A stretch of DNA of 64,000 nt from Sipunculus nudus (Eukaryota; Annelida; Sipuncula; Golfingiida; Sipunculidae), in NCBI GenBank assembly GCA_026874595.1, contig CM049314.1, forward strand, positions 32,513,229-32,577,228. The letters run 5' to 3'. Position numbers and translations under genes: made by a program. Under the pieces are notes generated by a model. It did not search any database and was not told where the DNA came from. It saw only the letters and a list, made by a program, of their open reading frames with translations. This document shows, piece by piece, positions 50,464-60,660 of this stretch. The number at the start of each line of letters is the position of its first letter. Positions within the stretch are counted from its first letter, which is position 1.

Positions 50464-51064
50464 TTACTTTCGATATTAACTGCACTGATATGTCTCTATA
50501 TACATTTTTTTCTTTATCCGATTAAATTTAAAAAAGAGATATTTATAGTAGGATCCCACAGAAACAGACCTCGATCTCCGATAACCAAAATCTAAAAAAT
50601 ATAAATGCACTTTAAAAAAAGCAAATCGCAAATTTCAGACTTTGTAATCATGCACACAATAGACAGTAAAGACAAATATATTTTTATACATATATGTATT
50701 TTACATCATTTTTTTATAACCTGAAAATGTTATGTTAAATAAGATTGGCGAGAAAAATGTTCAAAATTTTTTTTTTCATATATTATAACACAATATGATT
50801 AATTAAAAAAGTCAATTTGCATTTATTTAAAAGTAGTATCCCTATTAAGAATTCATTCATTAAAATAAATGATTTTTTTTTTAATTTCTATAAGGCATTA
50901 TGAAGTACACATCCGCAAACAAAACGTCCGGGGAAATTAGCAATAAGATTTACATGAGTCCACTAAAAGTGACTCACACTCTTGTTGAACATATTAAGTT
51001 AAAAAGAGAAAATATAAGAGATAAATCACCGATACATGTACAAGACTGAAGATAGTGCAAGGTT
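50464..51064. other. Gene-free AT-rich stretch
   Basis: Very AT-rich. No feature supported. Confidence 0.5.
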
Positions 51065-51262
51065 TTAGAAAATGCCACAGCCTCATTAATGACATATTAA
51101 TGACATAGTATTCTTACCAAATCGTTACTTTCATCCCGAAGTTACAAACCGTCCTTTACAAAATTCCAACAAACAAGTATCATTACTTCCATAATTTTGT
51201 TTTAAATGATGTCCACAAATAAAATACTAAAACAGACAGGTTTAAAGACTCTGTCAGCTGTG
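51065..51262. repeat. Direct repeat, copy 1, leading into SINE S3
   Basis: It matches 51,970-52,196. Shared blocks are TTAATG.CATATTAAT, CTTACC.AAT.GTT, AAGTATCATTACTTCCATA, ACTAAAACAGACAGG and AGCTGTGATGGCTTT. Both copies run into the first bases of the S3 SINE. Confidence 0.75.
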
Positions 51263-51415
51263 ATGGCTTTGGGGAGTTAGCGGCCTTCTCCGCTGGCGAC
51301 CCGGGTTCGATCCCAGGTGCTGCCATGAGAGTGGGTTGTAGTGGCCCGTCCAAGGTCGGTGGTTCTTTCCGGGTTCTCAGACTTTCTCCACCTCTCTCTC
51401 TCTCTCTCTCTCTGA
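51263..51415 (+). mobile_element. SINE S3 with (CT)n tail
   Basis: The head contains GTGATGGCTTTGGGGAGTTAG (A-box position) and the strong B-box-like GGGTTCGATCCCAGG. A short body follows, with GTGGCCCGTCCAAGGTCGGT and TTTCCGGGTTCTCAGACTTT, then a (TC)n tail at 51,391-51,415. A degenerate copy lies at 37,475-37,597. Layout matches a short tRNA-derived SINE. Confidence 0.75.
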
Positions 51416-51969
51416 TCTTCAACTCTATCAGTATCTTCTATTTTCGCCCAAAATATCTAACTCTATACCGACCCAATCTGTCAAAGTTTGTCGTTGCTGA
51501 GGGAGCCAGAGCGGTCCGGATTTTCGGGAGACCTGTGACTGGCTCGAGCGCCGACTTCATTTTCAGCCAGTGTGTCATAAGCTCTTGTTCGGTAGGATTT
51601 GCGTTTTCTAGCATATTTAAAAAAATTATATTTAGTTAATAGACTGCATATTTCGGAATAAAGCCTTTTAAATATATACTGCATTTTAATGTTACCGATA
51701 CAGCCTTGCTGTAATCAGCAGGTAAGTTTTACCTCTCTAGTCACATAGTATGTGGGTTTTGTATAAAGTTATCCAGGCACGTCAAAGGACATTACTAGAA
51801 AGGCTCTATATCCCTGTCTTTGTTCTAAATACAGGCCAGTTTTCCTTTCATGTTCATGTGTCAAGAGCGGATGCCATGTGATTCTGTTTCAACATCTGAT
51901 CAGCATATAACACCTTATCATTTTTTTTAAGCATTAGCTATACTGGGACAGTATGGCTGTCCCTATAAA
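51416..51969. other. Gene-free spacer
   Basis: A 104-codon frame starting inside the SINE tail has no recognisable domain. No gene. Confidence 0.5.
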
Positions 51970-52196
51970 ACCTGAAATTCCATAGCCCAATTAATGTCAT
52001 ATTAATAACAAAGTCTTCTTACCGAATTGTTCCCTTCGTCCCGATGTTTTAAACAGTACCAATAAACTGTCCTTTGCAAAAACCAAACAAATAAGTATCA
52101 TTACTTCCATATAATTCATGTTTGTATCATGTTCATAAAAGAAACTAAAACAGACAGGCTTAAGGACTCTTCCAGCTGTGATGGCTTTTGGGAGTT
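51970..52196. repeat. Direct repeat, copy 2, with S3 5' stub
   Basis: Counterpart of 51,065-51,262. It ends in CCAGCTGTGATGGCTTTTGG, then diverges from the SINE, so the duplication includes only the first ~30 bases of S3. Confidence 0.75.
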
Positions 52197-52654
52197 ACAG
52201 AGCAAGTAGGGCTTAACGATATCTTGGGACAGGTATTGACAGGACAGCTGCGGTCTGTCCGAGGAATCCACGGCTCGTTAGACAGGGCGGGAAATATTAA
52301 ATCCCGCCAGACAGAAAACAATCAATCCACACTTTAGCAATATCAGGGCCTTTCATCGTCTGTGTAAAATATCCTTTCTGTATATTCCCTGACACGACAT
52401 GGCATCTTTGATAGACGTCCAAGGCGATCCTGAGCATGTAAAATCGCGTGTTTAAAACTCTCGCTGAGGACTAGATCATGCTGAGAACCAGTTTGACACA
52501 TAGAAGTTGGACATATTTAGTTCGAAGCCTCAAAATTACTTAAGTGGTCGTTCTTTATTACTAGTGGCATCTTTTGAAAGTTTGATCATTCCTTGTCTCG
52601 TTCATAAAGATGGAATAACAATCGCATCGCGGGCACTGATTTTTTTAATTCTGG
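52197..52654. other. Gene-free spacer
   Basis: No feature supported. Confidence 0.5.
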
Positions 52655-52845
52655 TCGAGGCGTCTGTTGTTGCGCGTAGTTTCCTAATTTGTAAGGCGCT
52701 GGACCTGTGATGGCAAAGTTAAGGTTCGCGTCCCGTTCCGACCGCACTAATTTAATGAGATTCTTAGCCAAAGTCTTTACTAAAAGTGTGCGTCGTCTCT
52801 GTCCAGGAATAAATTTGTATCAGGAATGAATTTGTATTGGTCGTT
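52655..52845 (+). mobile_element. SINE S2, copy 2, degenerate
   Basis: GGCGCTGGACCTGTGATGGC leads into the B-box-like AGGTTCGCGTCCCG. Then TTAGCCAAAGTCTTTACTAA matches the S2 copy at 25,521-25,687 read on its own strand. The core is damaged. Confidence 0.65.
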
Positions 52846-55189
52846 GACGACAGGCAAAATGTGGAAAGAATAAACACATAGCGAGTTGTAATTGTATGTG
52901 GTGACTGTGGGTGTTTCCTGCTCAGAGAGCCGAACAAATAGATGCAAGGATGAACAGGCAAAAATCAGGAGGGTTGGTGTGAAGTCTGACTTGACGGGAA
53001 TCGTCGGTGACCCACTATCACGTACCCATAACCCACTAATCAGACCTAATAGTAATTTTTACTTTTTACAGTAAATAGCGTTTATTGTGGCTAGGTAACC
53101 CCAGCACAGAAACCAAAAGGAGGAAAGGATCTCAATTCCAGGTGCATTTGCACCGGCAATATATGCTGGTAGAGTTAATTATAAACGCAAGATGAAGTGG
53201 CATGCTGATCTGGCAGAAAACCTCTGATTCGCCTGCTTAAATGAATGGACGCTTCCTCAAGGATGCCGTCAGTTTTTGTATTGGGAATATAAAGCTCTCA
53301 CCATATAAGGTACACTGGGTATGCACCATACAAGGTTATTATAATATATATTTCCCATGGGGCTGCACCGCCCGTCAGACTTGACGCATTTAAATTATTG
53401 TCAAGTTTTAAGTAAAATGGCAATTCTGTCTAAAAGCGTCTTCCAAGGCAAACCCACTGTTACGAAATACTGGGAGAATAATAAAAGCAGTAGTCTGGAG
53501 TTAAAAAAGAAAACATGAAGAGAATGGCCAGGCGGAGCTCTGGAAAGACCAGATGGCTGGGAAGTTGTACCAGACAGTCACACACTCGAAAAAAAAAGAA
53601 ATTAGTTTGTCATGCAAGACAGTATTCACGAACACTGGTGCGGTATCATGGTTTTTTGTTTCAGATACAACATCATTGTTATCCCCATTCAGAACATCAG
53701 CCGGGAAGCCCGCAGACTCCTCAAATTATCAAACCTCTGGAGATGCATGTGTCTCAGTGTAATGTACATGTACTACAATCCAATTTAGGGTGGGATTTTG
53801 TGTTCATTCTTGTCTTTGCTAATTAAATTAGATAAAAGCACCTGACTACTGAAAAGAAATACCTCAATCGAAGAAAAAAACTCTGGAGACAGATAATCCA
53901 GATTGACGACGCAGAAGTGACACTAAAGAGACTGCAGTTAAAGCAAGGATTCTTTTCACCATTATTTTTTAATACTATCGTCTTTACAATCATTAGTTAA
54001 ATACAGTATTTTTAATTATCTTTAAAACATCCATAAAACTTCCAATTAATACTACTTCGAGTTTTTTTTTTTCAAGTGGGAGGTGACCATTAAGTTCCCT
54101 GCATAAACATATTACGTATATAATATACATGACAGTATGTAACTATTAATATACATTACAACATAATTATATAATTACATAATTATAGTGTTAAAAGTGT
54201 CGAAAATGAAGAAAAATTACGATTAGCAAAGCACAAATGTATACGTACAAGCGATGCCTTGGCAATTTCTATTCCATAGACAGATTACTTAATGAGGGAG
54301 TAAAAAGCCATATATTCATAAAAACAAATTGATCATTTTTTTTTTAAATTTCGATTGTTTACATGACACCTGTACCGAATCTTAGACAGCCATGTTTCTT
54401 GCACCCTGGACTGTACCAGCTAAAACTTCTCTGAGATGAGGGTCTCTACAGCCGGAAAATCTAGTTACGCACGACAGTGTTTAGGCCAGGGGGACCTGCA
54501 GGACGCCGGGAGTCCAGTCCTTCTTTCTCGGGGGAAATTCATTACGGCAGTTTTGACAGGAGGATGCACGGTTTACAACTGTTGTCACGTGCCTGATCGG
54601 TGGAGTATTGGGAGATGCTGTGGAGAGGTGGGGGAAGACATAGCCATTCAACAGCGGGAACTGATGTGGCTTCCGCTTCGGTTTACATAATATTTGCGCG
54701 TTCACTTTAAAGAAAGGAGGAATGCGTTGAAAAGCCGAGCAAAATCAACCAGAGATGCCTGTAATTTGATTCTGTTTTATGTATTTATAATGCATGGCAT
54801 TATGTTACTTAATAAATAATGTCCATTAAGCTCTGTTCCCACTTAAGCCAATTTTTCTATTGTTATCTTTTTAAAAATGGCAGATATTACTGACGACTCT
54901 CTTCTGTGGTTCGTCAGCAATATGGATAGAGATCAGAGATACCTCAATAACGTAATATATCGTAATGTCCGTGATAACACGTTATTGTAATATGATTTCA
55001 ACACGATTTAAATTACTTTTGGTTTTGGTTTTTAAATTAGTTTTGTCTAGTTCACCTGTTCCATATATCAATGTCGCCATGTGTTTCCCCATTTCCCTAT
55101 ATCTTTCTCAAAAAGATATACCATTCTGTACATTGAAGTTTTGTCACTATTTTACGGAGCCCCCGAAGAGACAAGGATGCTATATTGAT
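52846..55189. other. Gene-free stretch
   Basis: Open frames at 53,515-53,826 (103 codons) and 54,436-54,690 (84 codons) show no recognisable domain and overlap frames on other strands. No gene called. Confidence 0.45.
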
Positions 55190-55395
55190 GTTGGACCCCT
55201 AGCGATCATTTCGCCTTCCCTCGCGATCATTTCGCGTTCCCTTGCAATCTTTTCGCGTTCCCTCGTGATTTTATCGCGTGCCCCTGGCGATCTTCATATC
55301 TTACCATCTCCATGGAGTATAGAAGGTCTATCCCCTCGCGAACTTTTCGAGTTCCCTCGCGATCATTTCGCGTTCCTTCGCGTTCTCTCCCAATA
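55190..55395. repeat. ~21-bp TCGCG minisatellite
   Basis: Imperfect tandem units of the form TCGCGATCATTTCGCGTTCCC run from about 55,200 to 55,285. They resume at about 55,336-55,393 after a ~50-base spacer. The 145-codon open frame over this region (54,965-55,402) takes its Ser/Arg/Ile repeats from the array. Confidence 0.85.
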
Positions 55396-55455
55396 CCAAT
55401 AGACCTACTTCTTCAAGGTATATTTTATATCGTTTTTTTTTTGTTTATGAATTCT

Positions 55456-55522
55456 AATATATACATATATATATATAGATATATTTTTGGTGTGTCAATA
55501 CAAATATATATATATATTTATT

Positions 55523-55558
<36 letters not shown>
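55456..55558. repeat. AT-repeat cluster and (GA)n
   Basis: Several imperfect (AT)n blocks, followed by (GA)n at 55,578-55,605. Confidence 0.9.
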
Positions 55559-55563
<5 letters not shown>

Positions 55564-55573
55564 ACATATATAT

Positions 55574-55605
<32 letters not shown>

Positions 55606-55608
<3 letters not shown>

Positions 55609-55706
55609 ACATGGAAACACAGAGAAGTCGGTTCACTCCAAATGGAAGTCGAACCAATGACCTTGCAATATCCGGTCGGCTGCTCTATCACTGAGCTACC
55701 AGAGAT
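55606..55706 (-). mobile_element. SINE S3-like tRNA-derived element (minus)
   Basis: On the minus strand TGGTAGCTCAGTGATAGAGC (A-box) is followed by TTGGTTCGACTTCC (B-box), a ~45-base body, then a (TC)n tail. The 5' and 3' ends of the head do not pair as a tRNA acceptor stem, so it is a SINE or tRNA relic rather than a working tRNA gene. Confidence 0.7.
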
Positions 55707-55731
55707 CCTCTACTCCTATGTGTATTAGCAC

Positions 55732-56051
55732 ACCTTTCAGGAACTAGCGGGGGCGGTGGTGTAATGGTTAAGGTGCCGGGCTCATGATCGAGAGGGCGTG
55801 AGAGGTCAGATCCCCACCGTGCCAAGACCCTTAGGCAAGGTCCCAACCGCAAATGTTCCTCTGTCCACCCAGCAGTAGAAATGGGTACCAGCAGATACTA
55901 GGAAGGTAACCTGCGATGGACTAGCGTCTCATCATGGAGGAGTCTTAACTCCTAAGTCGCTTCACGCTACAGAAACCGGGATACGCTCCGGCCTGATGAC
56001 CCATTAGCTCGGGTGTAAAAGCCCAGCAGACTTACCTTTCAGGAACTAGCG
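55732..56051 (+). mobile_element. SINE S4 (55,750-56,033) with exact 18-bp TSD
   Basis: The insertion is flanked by ACCTTTCAGGAACTAGCG at 55,732-55,749 and again at 56,034-56,051, identical over 18 bases. The insert is 284 bp. The A-box-like TGGTGTAATGGTTAAGGTGC and a weak B-box (GGTCAGATCCCCA) form the head. The core is CTGTCCACCCAGCAGTAGAAA then TGGGTACC, followed by a conserved-looking AACCGGGATACGCTCCGGCC segment. The perfect flanks mean a recent or well-preserved L1-type insertion. Confidence 0.92.
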
Positions 56052-56191
56052 AAGTAACGCCAGAGTACCGGCTTCTACATGTGTCGACATTATTTCTCCA
56101 GGAAATTCGATTCCCATTCGGAGTGAGGCATCTTTGTTGTGTATTCATGTCCCACGAATCTTTATATAAAATAAACCAGCATGGGAATTAA

Positions 56192-56192
<1 letters not shown>

Positions 56193-56239
<47 letters not shown>
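56193..56239. repeat. (AT)n abutting the retrotransposon
   Basis: About 23 AT units ending directly at the outer edge of the 3' LTR. A similar (AT)n flanks the other end of the element at 63,332-63,372, and both are preceded by ATTCATATAT. Confidence 0.95.
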
Positions 56240-56243
<4 letters not shown>

Positions 56244-57085
56244 CGGAACCTTATATCAACAGATCACGTAGCCGTAACGAACATAAATTTTGTAATGGAG
56301 ATTTTTAAAAATCAGATTCTGTAACACTAGGCAGCGTAAAATGTCTAGGGGAATGAATAAGAAGTCAGTGTTTTTTTTTTTTTTGTTAACAAATAATTAT
56401 AATTTATTCTTAAAACATTCCTAACATTACAATACACTAAACCAATAAAATTACACAGTATAACAACAGTACAAGAGTAACTCAATACAGTACCTGGATA
56501 CCACCACTGTCACAGCGACAACAAGTCCTTTAAAGCATATAATCCAGATGAATAGGTCACATAACAGTTCTCAGAGAATAACAGTCCAGTTCAATAACAA
56601 AATCAATTTGTTGTAATCCAAAAGAGAAGTTCTTGTTATAATCCCGAAAACAAACTGAAGACTATTAAGATCCGTCACAAATTTGAAGAAAATCTATAAC
56701 TGCCGCAGTTATCCGAAAAGGTCCACAAACTAACACACACACTTCTGTGTCCGCTGAAATTTTCTCTCCACTCTCTCCTTTGGCTCTAAAACTTTTCACC
56801 TCAAGCCGAGAACTTTCCATTTCTCGAACAATCCAAAGAACCAAATAATACACACGTTACAGGAAACATCTTGCACAAAGAACGCTGTGTTTTTTACATA
56901 TCAGAGTTCACACGTTAGCCGGCTCGGCTCGGCCAGGAGAGTAAGCCCAAGACTAGCACGACCGCTGTGTTTACACGTCACACTCCACGCGTGGGCCAGG
57001 CTATGCCGCCATAGCAACGGACAATGCTAACGCTGCACATACACATGTAAGACTGCTGCATACAATAAAAGAGACATCTGTAACA
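56240..57085 (-). repeat. 3' LTR (complete, 846 bp)
   Basis: On the minus strand it begins TGTTACAGATGTCTC at 57,085 and ends GGTTCCGTAAC at 56,240. It matches 62,614-63,312 along its right part. It keeps the U3 region that the 5' LTR has lost. It lacks a ~22-base segment with the TATA box that the 5' LTR retains (at about 56,790). Confidence 0.92.
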
Positions 57086-57096
57086 CTCCCCCTCCT
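57086..57096 (-). other. Polypurine tract
   Basis: AGGAGGGGGAG on the minus strand directly precedes the 3' LTR start TGTTACAG. This is the expected plus-strand DNA priming site of an LTR retroelement and fixes both the LTR boundary and the element's orientation. Confidence 0.85.
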
Positions 57097-57194
57097 GTAT
57101 GAAAAAAAAAATTCTAAAAAAAAAACATTCTTTTTGCAATCACAATCACTAAATTTTAACAACATTACAAAAACATCTCGTTCACATTTCAACA

Positions 57195-57569
57195 TCATCT
57201 CGATAAGCGATCAGCAAGTACATTGTCTTTTCCTTTAATGTGTTTGATTTCAAGGTTGTAATCCTGTAGGAACAAACCTTATCTCAACAATCTTTGATTT
57301 TTACACTTCAACTGGTTCATGAACGTGAAAGGATTGTGATCACTGAAGACAATGATAGGCTTGACTGATGAAGTAATATAAACTTTAAAATGTTGTATTG
57401 CTAAAATCAAAGCCAAACTTTTTTTAGTAGTGGAGTAGTTTTTCTGGTTTGCATTAAATTTTCTTAAACAAATAACAAATTTGATAATCTATGCCAGAAC
57501 TTTCTTCTTGACACAACACAGCACCAGCAGCAGTATCACTAGCATCTAAAGTTAACTTACTTAACTTGA
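57195..57569 (-). pseudogene. RNase H domain, last pol domain
   Basis: The minus-strand frame shows LDASD (about 57,532-57,548, first catalytic Asp), YSTTKKSLALILAIQHF, FSDHNPFTFMNQL and, at the end, HIKGKDNVLADRLSR before a TGA at 57,195-57,197. These are standard Ty3/gypsy RNase H landmarks. At least one internal stop is seen (after QRLLR) and the frame shifts. The 5' side is interrupted by the LINE fragment at 57,570. Only ~110 bases separate this stop from the 3' LTR, so no integrase or envelope follows. Role in an intact element: removal of the RNA strand during reverse transcription. Confidence 0.88.
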
Positions 57570-57815
57570 CTTTGTCCTCTTTTCTCCTAGAGGAGCATAG
57601 GGCCTCAACAGCATCCCTCCACCGTCTTCTGTACCTGGCACACGTCTTGGCCTCCTCCCATGTCAGGTCGGAGTCTCTCAGCTTACTGTGCAAGTTTCTC
57701 CTCCAGGTCTACTTCGGGCGCCCTCTCCTCCTCTTTCCCTTCTCGAGCGCTTGCCTGGTGATGTTGCAGGGCTCCTTCCACAAAATATGGACGATCCATC
57801 GCCATTTTCGCCGCC
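57570..57815 (-). mobile_element. LINE 3'-end fragment nested in pol
   Basis: A 246-bp insertion flanked by TAACTTGA (57,562-57,569 and 57,816-57,823). The minus-strand frame reads RPK, a stop, then a run containing LRDSDLTWEEAKTCA and RRRWRDAVEALCSSRRKED. This resembles the extreme C-terminus of non-LTR endonuclease/reverse-transcriptase ORFs common in invertebrates. Only the 3' end is present, as expected of 5'-truncated LINE copies. The 8-bp repeat is the likely target duplication. It splits reverse transcriptase from RNase H, so it arrived after the retrotransposon. Confidence 0.8.
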
Positions 57816-57823
57816 TAACTTGA

Positions 57824-58760
57824 ACATCAATAGGCTTACTTAAAAGGTACAGAAAAGTCTGGAGCTACCATACTGGTGAACTTTGCAGAATTGCTTTCAA
57901 ATTCTGAAATGCATTTTCACACTGAACATTCCATACAAACTTTTTTTCTTCTTTAACAAATTAGTCAAAGATTCAGCTACAGCAGAAAAAATTGGAAAAA
58001 ACTTCCTGTAGTATCCAACCATACCAAGAAAACGCATTATTTGCTTTTTTGTTTTCTGGTCTAGGAAATGCAGAAATAGCACTTCTTTTAGCATCAACAG
58101 GTTTTACTAGACCCTGCCCTACAATATGACCCAAAAATGTTACTTGTGCATGACAAAACTCAGACTTGACTAAGTTGATGGTCAGATGTGCTTCACTGAG
58201 TCTTTCGAAGAGGTCGCGAAGAATTTGCAGATGTTTCTCCCGGGTGTCGCTGTACACGATAAGGTCATCAATATATGCGTCGCAGCCCTGAATGTCCTTA
58301 ACGACCATATGGACGAGGCGCTGGAACGTGGCTGGCGAGTTCTTCATGCCAAACGGCAAAACTTTATACTGGTACAGTCCTTGCGGCGTCACAAATGCGG
58401 ACACTTCTTTTGCCTGTTCTGTCAGCGGAACTTGCCAGAATCGGGAACGTGTCAGTCTTGGTGACAAAGTTCAGTTTTCGATAATCTGTGCACATACGGT
58501 AACTTCCATCAGGTTTTGGCACAAGAATACATGGTAAACTCCAGTTACTGTTACTAGGTTCAATAAAATCACTGTCCAGCAAATACTGAATCTCATCCTG
58601 TAGATACTTTTGCTTTCCTGGATTCAGTCTGTAAGGATGCTGCTTGACTCTGCTTGGCTCGTCATGGCACAATATGTTAGTTCGCGTTGGAATGTCACGA
58701 AACAAATATTCATAACTCCGCAGCAGGTTCTTGAGGTCTTGTTGTTGTTGTGCGGTAAGG
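57824..58760 (-). pseudogene. Reverse transcriptase domain, broken
   Basis: The minus-strand frame from ~58,705 has ILVPKPDGSYRMCTDYRKLN (fingers). A second frame has FWQVPLTEQAKEVSAFVTP, YKVLPFGMKNSPATFQRL and the catalytic YIDD at 58,264-58,275. Then come VTFLGHIVG and, in a third frame, MVGYYRKFFPIFS (connection region). At about 58,439-58,444 the sequence jumps from TKTDTFPI straight to FWQVPL in another frame. The ~25 codons that normally lie between, with the first catalytic Asp of the palm, are missing. Another shift lies near 58,030. In an intact element this enzyme copies the RNA genome into DNA. Here it cannot work. Confidence 0.92.
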
Positions 58761-58889
58761 TGTTACAATTTAGCATCCGGGTTGTTAATTAAGCACGTCT
58801 GAGTTTTTTAGTGGTACTGTTCCACACTGAATGTCTATATCACACATACAATCAGTATCTACTTTAACTGGGTCTAGGTCAGTTTTTAC

Positions 58890-59985
58890 ACAATTAACAG
58901 CAGTAACATTATGTACAATATCTGAGGTGCTATTTCTGTCATAATATGGTTTCAACATGTTAACATGGCCCAGTTGTTCCTTTTTTATGCCTATCTGGTG
59001 TCAACAGTATGTAATTTAAATCACTGACTTTCTTGTCAACAATGTAAGGATCAAAATACCTAGCTTGCAGGGGTCTGCCAGGGAAAGGTACTAAGGCAAG
59101 GACCTTTTCACCAGGCTCAAATGTCCTGCTTACAGTGTGCTTGTCATACTTCTTTTTCATTTTACTTTGTGCAGATTTTAGATATGACTATGCAATCTCA
59201 CAAGCAATGTGTAGCTTAGTGCGAAAGTCTGAGACATACTGTAAAAACTAAGAGAATCAGGATTTTCACACAAGGGTTTCCTTTAAGCAGTTTTAATGGA
59301 CCGCGAATTGAGTGTCCAAAAACTAGTTCAAAGGGACTGAAACCCAAGGACTCTTGAAATGATTCTCTGACAGCAAACAGCAATAGGTGGATTCCTTTAT
59401 CTCAGTCTTTCTGTGTGTCATAACAATAAGTCCTAATCATGTTTTTTTAATGTCTGGTGAAAACGCTCGAGGGCGCACTGACTTTAAGGATGGTATGGCG
59501 AAGAACTGTACTGTTTTAGACCCAGCTCAAGCATAACTTGCTGGAATAAGCTAGACATAAAATTAGACCCTTTGTCAGAGAGGACGGATTTTGGTAATCC
59601 AAAAGTTGTAAAAAAACCTTGGTCAGAGCCTTGACAAAACTTTTGGCATGAATTTTGCGCAATGGTATTGCCTCAGGGAACCTGGTAGATGCGCACATAA
59701 TTGTCAGCAAGTATTCATGTCCAGATTTTTTTTGGGCAGTGGTCCAACACAGTCAACAATAATCCTAATAAAAGGTTCCTCGAAAGCAGGAAAAGACCTA
59801 AGTGGGGCTTTAGGAGGATTCTGATTAGGCTTGCCTACCATCTGGCATGTGTGGCATGATTTACAATATTGTACAACATCAGTTCTGAGGTTAGGCTAAT
59901 AGAAATGTGTACTCACTTTCTGATAAGTTTTATTTATACCTAAATGGCCAGATAAAGAAGCCTCTCATGTGCCATGCTTAGAATT
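58890..59985 (-). pseudogene. Integrase, upstream of reverse transcriptase
   Basis: Zinc-binding ligands on the minus strand: His at 59,967-59,969 and 59,944-59,946 (GHLG), Cys at 59,863-59,865 and 59,854-59,856 (CKSC). Catalytic core: Asp at 59,752-59,754 (IVDCVGPLP), Asp at 59,574-59,576 (LSDKGSNF), Glu at 59,466-59,468 (CALERFHQTLK). Exactly 35 codons separate the last two. C-terminal region with FEPGEKVLALVPFPGRPLQA at 58,960-59,160, then HVNMLKPYY. Several stops (for example a TAG replacing Trp after HFY) and frameshifts. Its place before reverse transcriptase is the diagnostic oddity of the element. Confidence 0.93.
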
Positions 59986-60066
59986 TCATTCCAATAACTT
60001 TTGGGCATTACTATTTGTTGTTTGATGGTCCACTCATCATCAGCGCACACATCAGGTGGTCGCTAT

Positions 60067-60660
60067 TTACGCATAAGCACTCCATTTATTGACACCAAAA
60101 CAAACTGGGTTCTGTGACAGTTCATCTTTAGAAACTGCCCTTGGAAACAAACATGAAATATCAGGGTCCTTATGCTGTTCTGCGATAAGTCCTGACCTTG
60201 AAAATGCTGCATCCTGTACGGGCGAGTCGTTAGACGAGTCACTAGTGACTCCCAGAGTGTTATTATCTGGGCCATTATCCTCATGTGTGTTTTTCTTGGC
60301 CATAGATCTAGTTACAGCACATGAAGGATACAAACCAGGAATTTCCTGACTTTCCCGATCAGTGTCCTTATCAAGTGACGGCTTTTCTGTCACTATTGGT
60401 ACAGGCTGTACTTTGTTACCTGCAACATCATTGCCTAGCAGCAACTGAATTCTCTTAAAGGGTAAAGTAGTTCTTATGCCCACAGTAATATTCCCAGAAA
60501 TCAAATCTGACTTTAAATGTATACTGTGAAGCGGAACCGAAGTGTGCTTGTCTGAACAAGTGCATGTGCACCAGTAAAGGACCTCTTAGAAAATGGCAAA
60601 GTGTTTGCTAACATGAGAGTCTGGCCTTAACCAGTGTCCCTAAAAATTCTAATAAGGGTA
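60067..60660 (-). pseudogene. Aspartic protease domain, broken
   Basis: The active-site triplet DTG is at 60,630-60,638 on the minus strand, preceded by LIRIFR. It is followed at once by a TAA at 60,627-60,629, where the family normally has Ala or Ser. Downstream in other frames lie GQTLMLANTLPFS and the conserved IQLLLGNDVAGNKV, then a linker to integrase. Retroelement proteases act as dimers with one DTG per subunit and cut the polyprotein. The stop would abolish it. Confidence 0.85.

Noticed and set aside
55606-55706. Functional tRNA gene on the minus strand
   Set aside because: A and B boxes are good, but the ends do not form an acceptor stem and it continues into a SINE-like body with a (TC)n tail.
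54965-55728. 145- and 138-codon plus-strand open frames
   Set aside because: They run through the TCGCG minisatellite and (AT)n/(GA)n repeats. The apparent protein repeats are microsatellite translations.
57566-57823. 85-codon plus-strand frame
   Set aside because: It is the antisense shadow of the nested LINE fragment, whose minus-strand frame carries the recognisable motifs.
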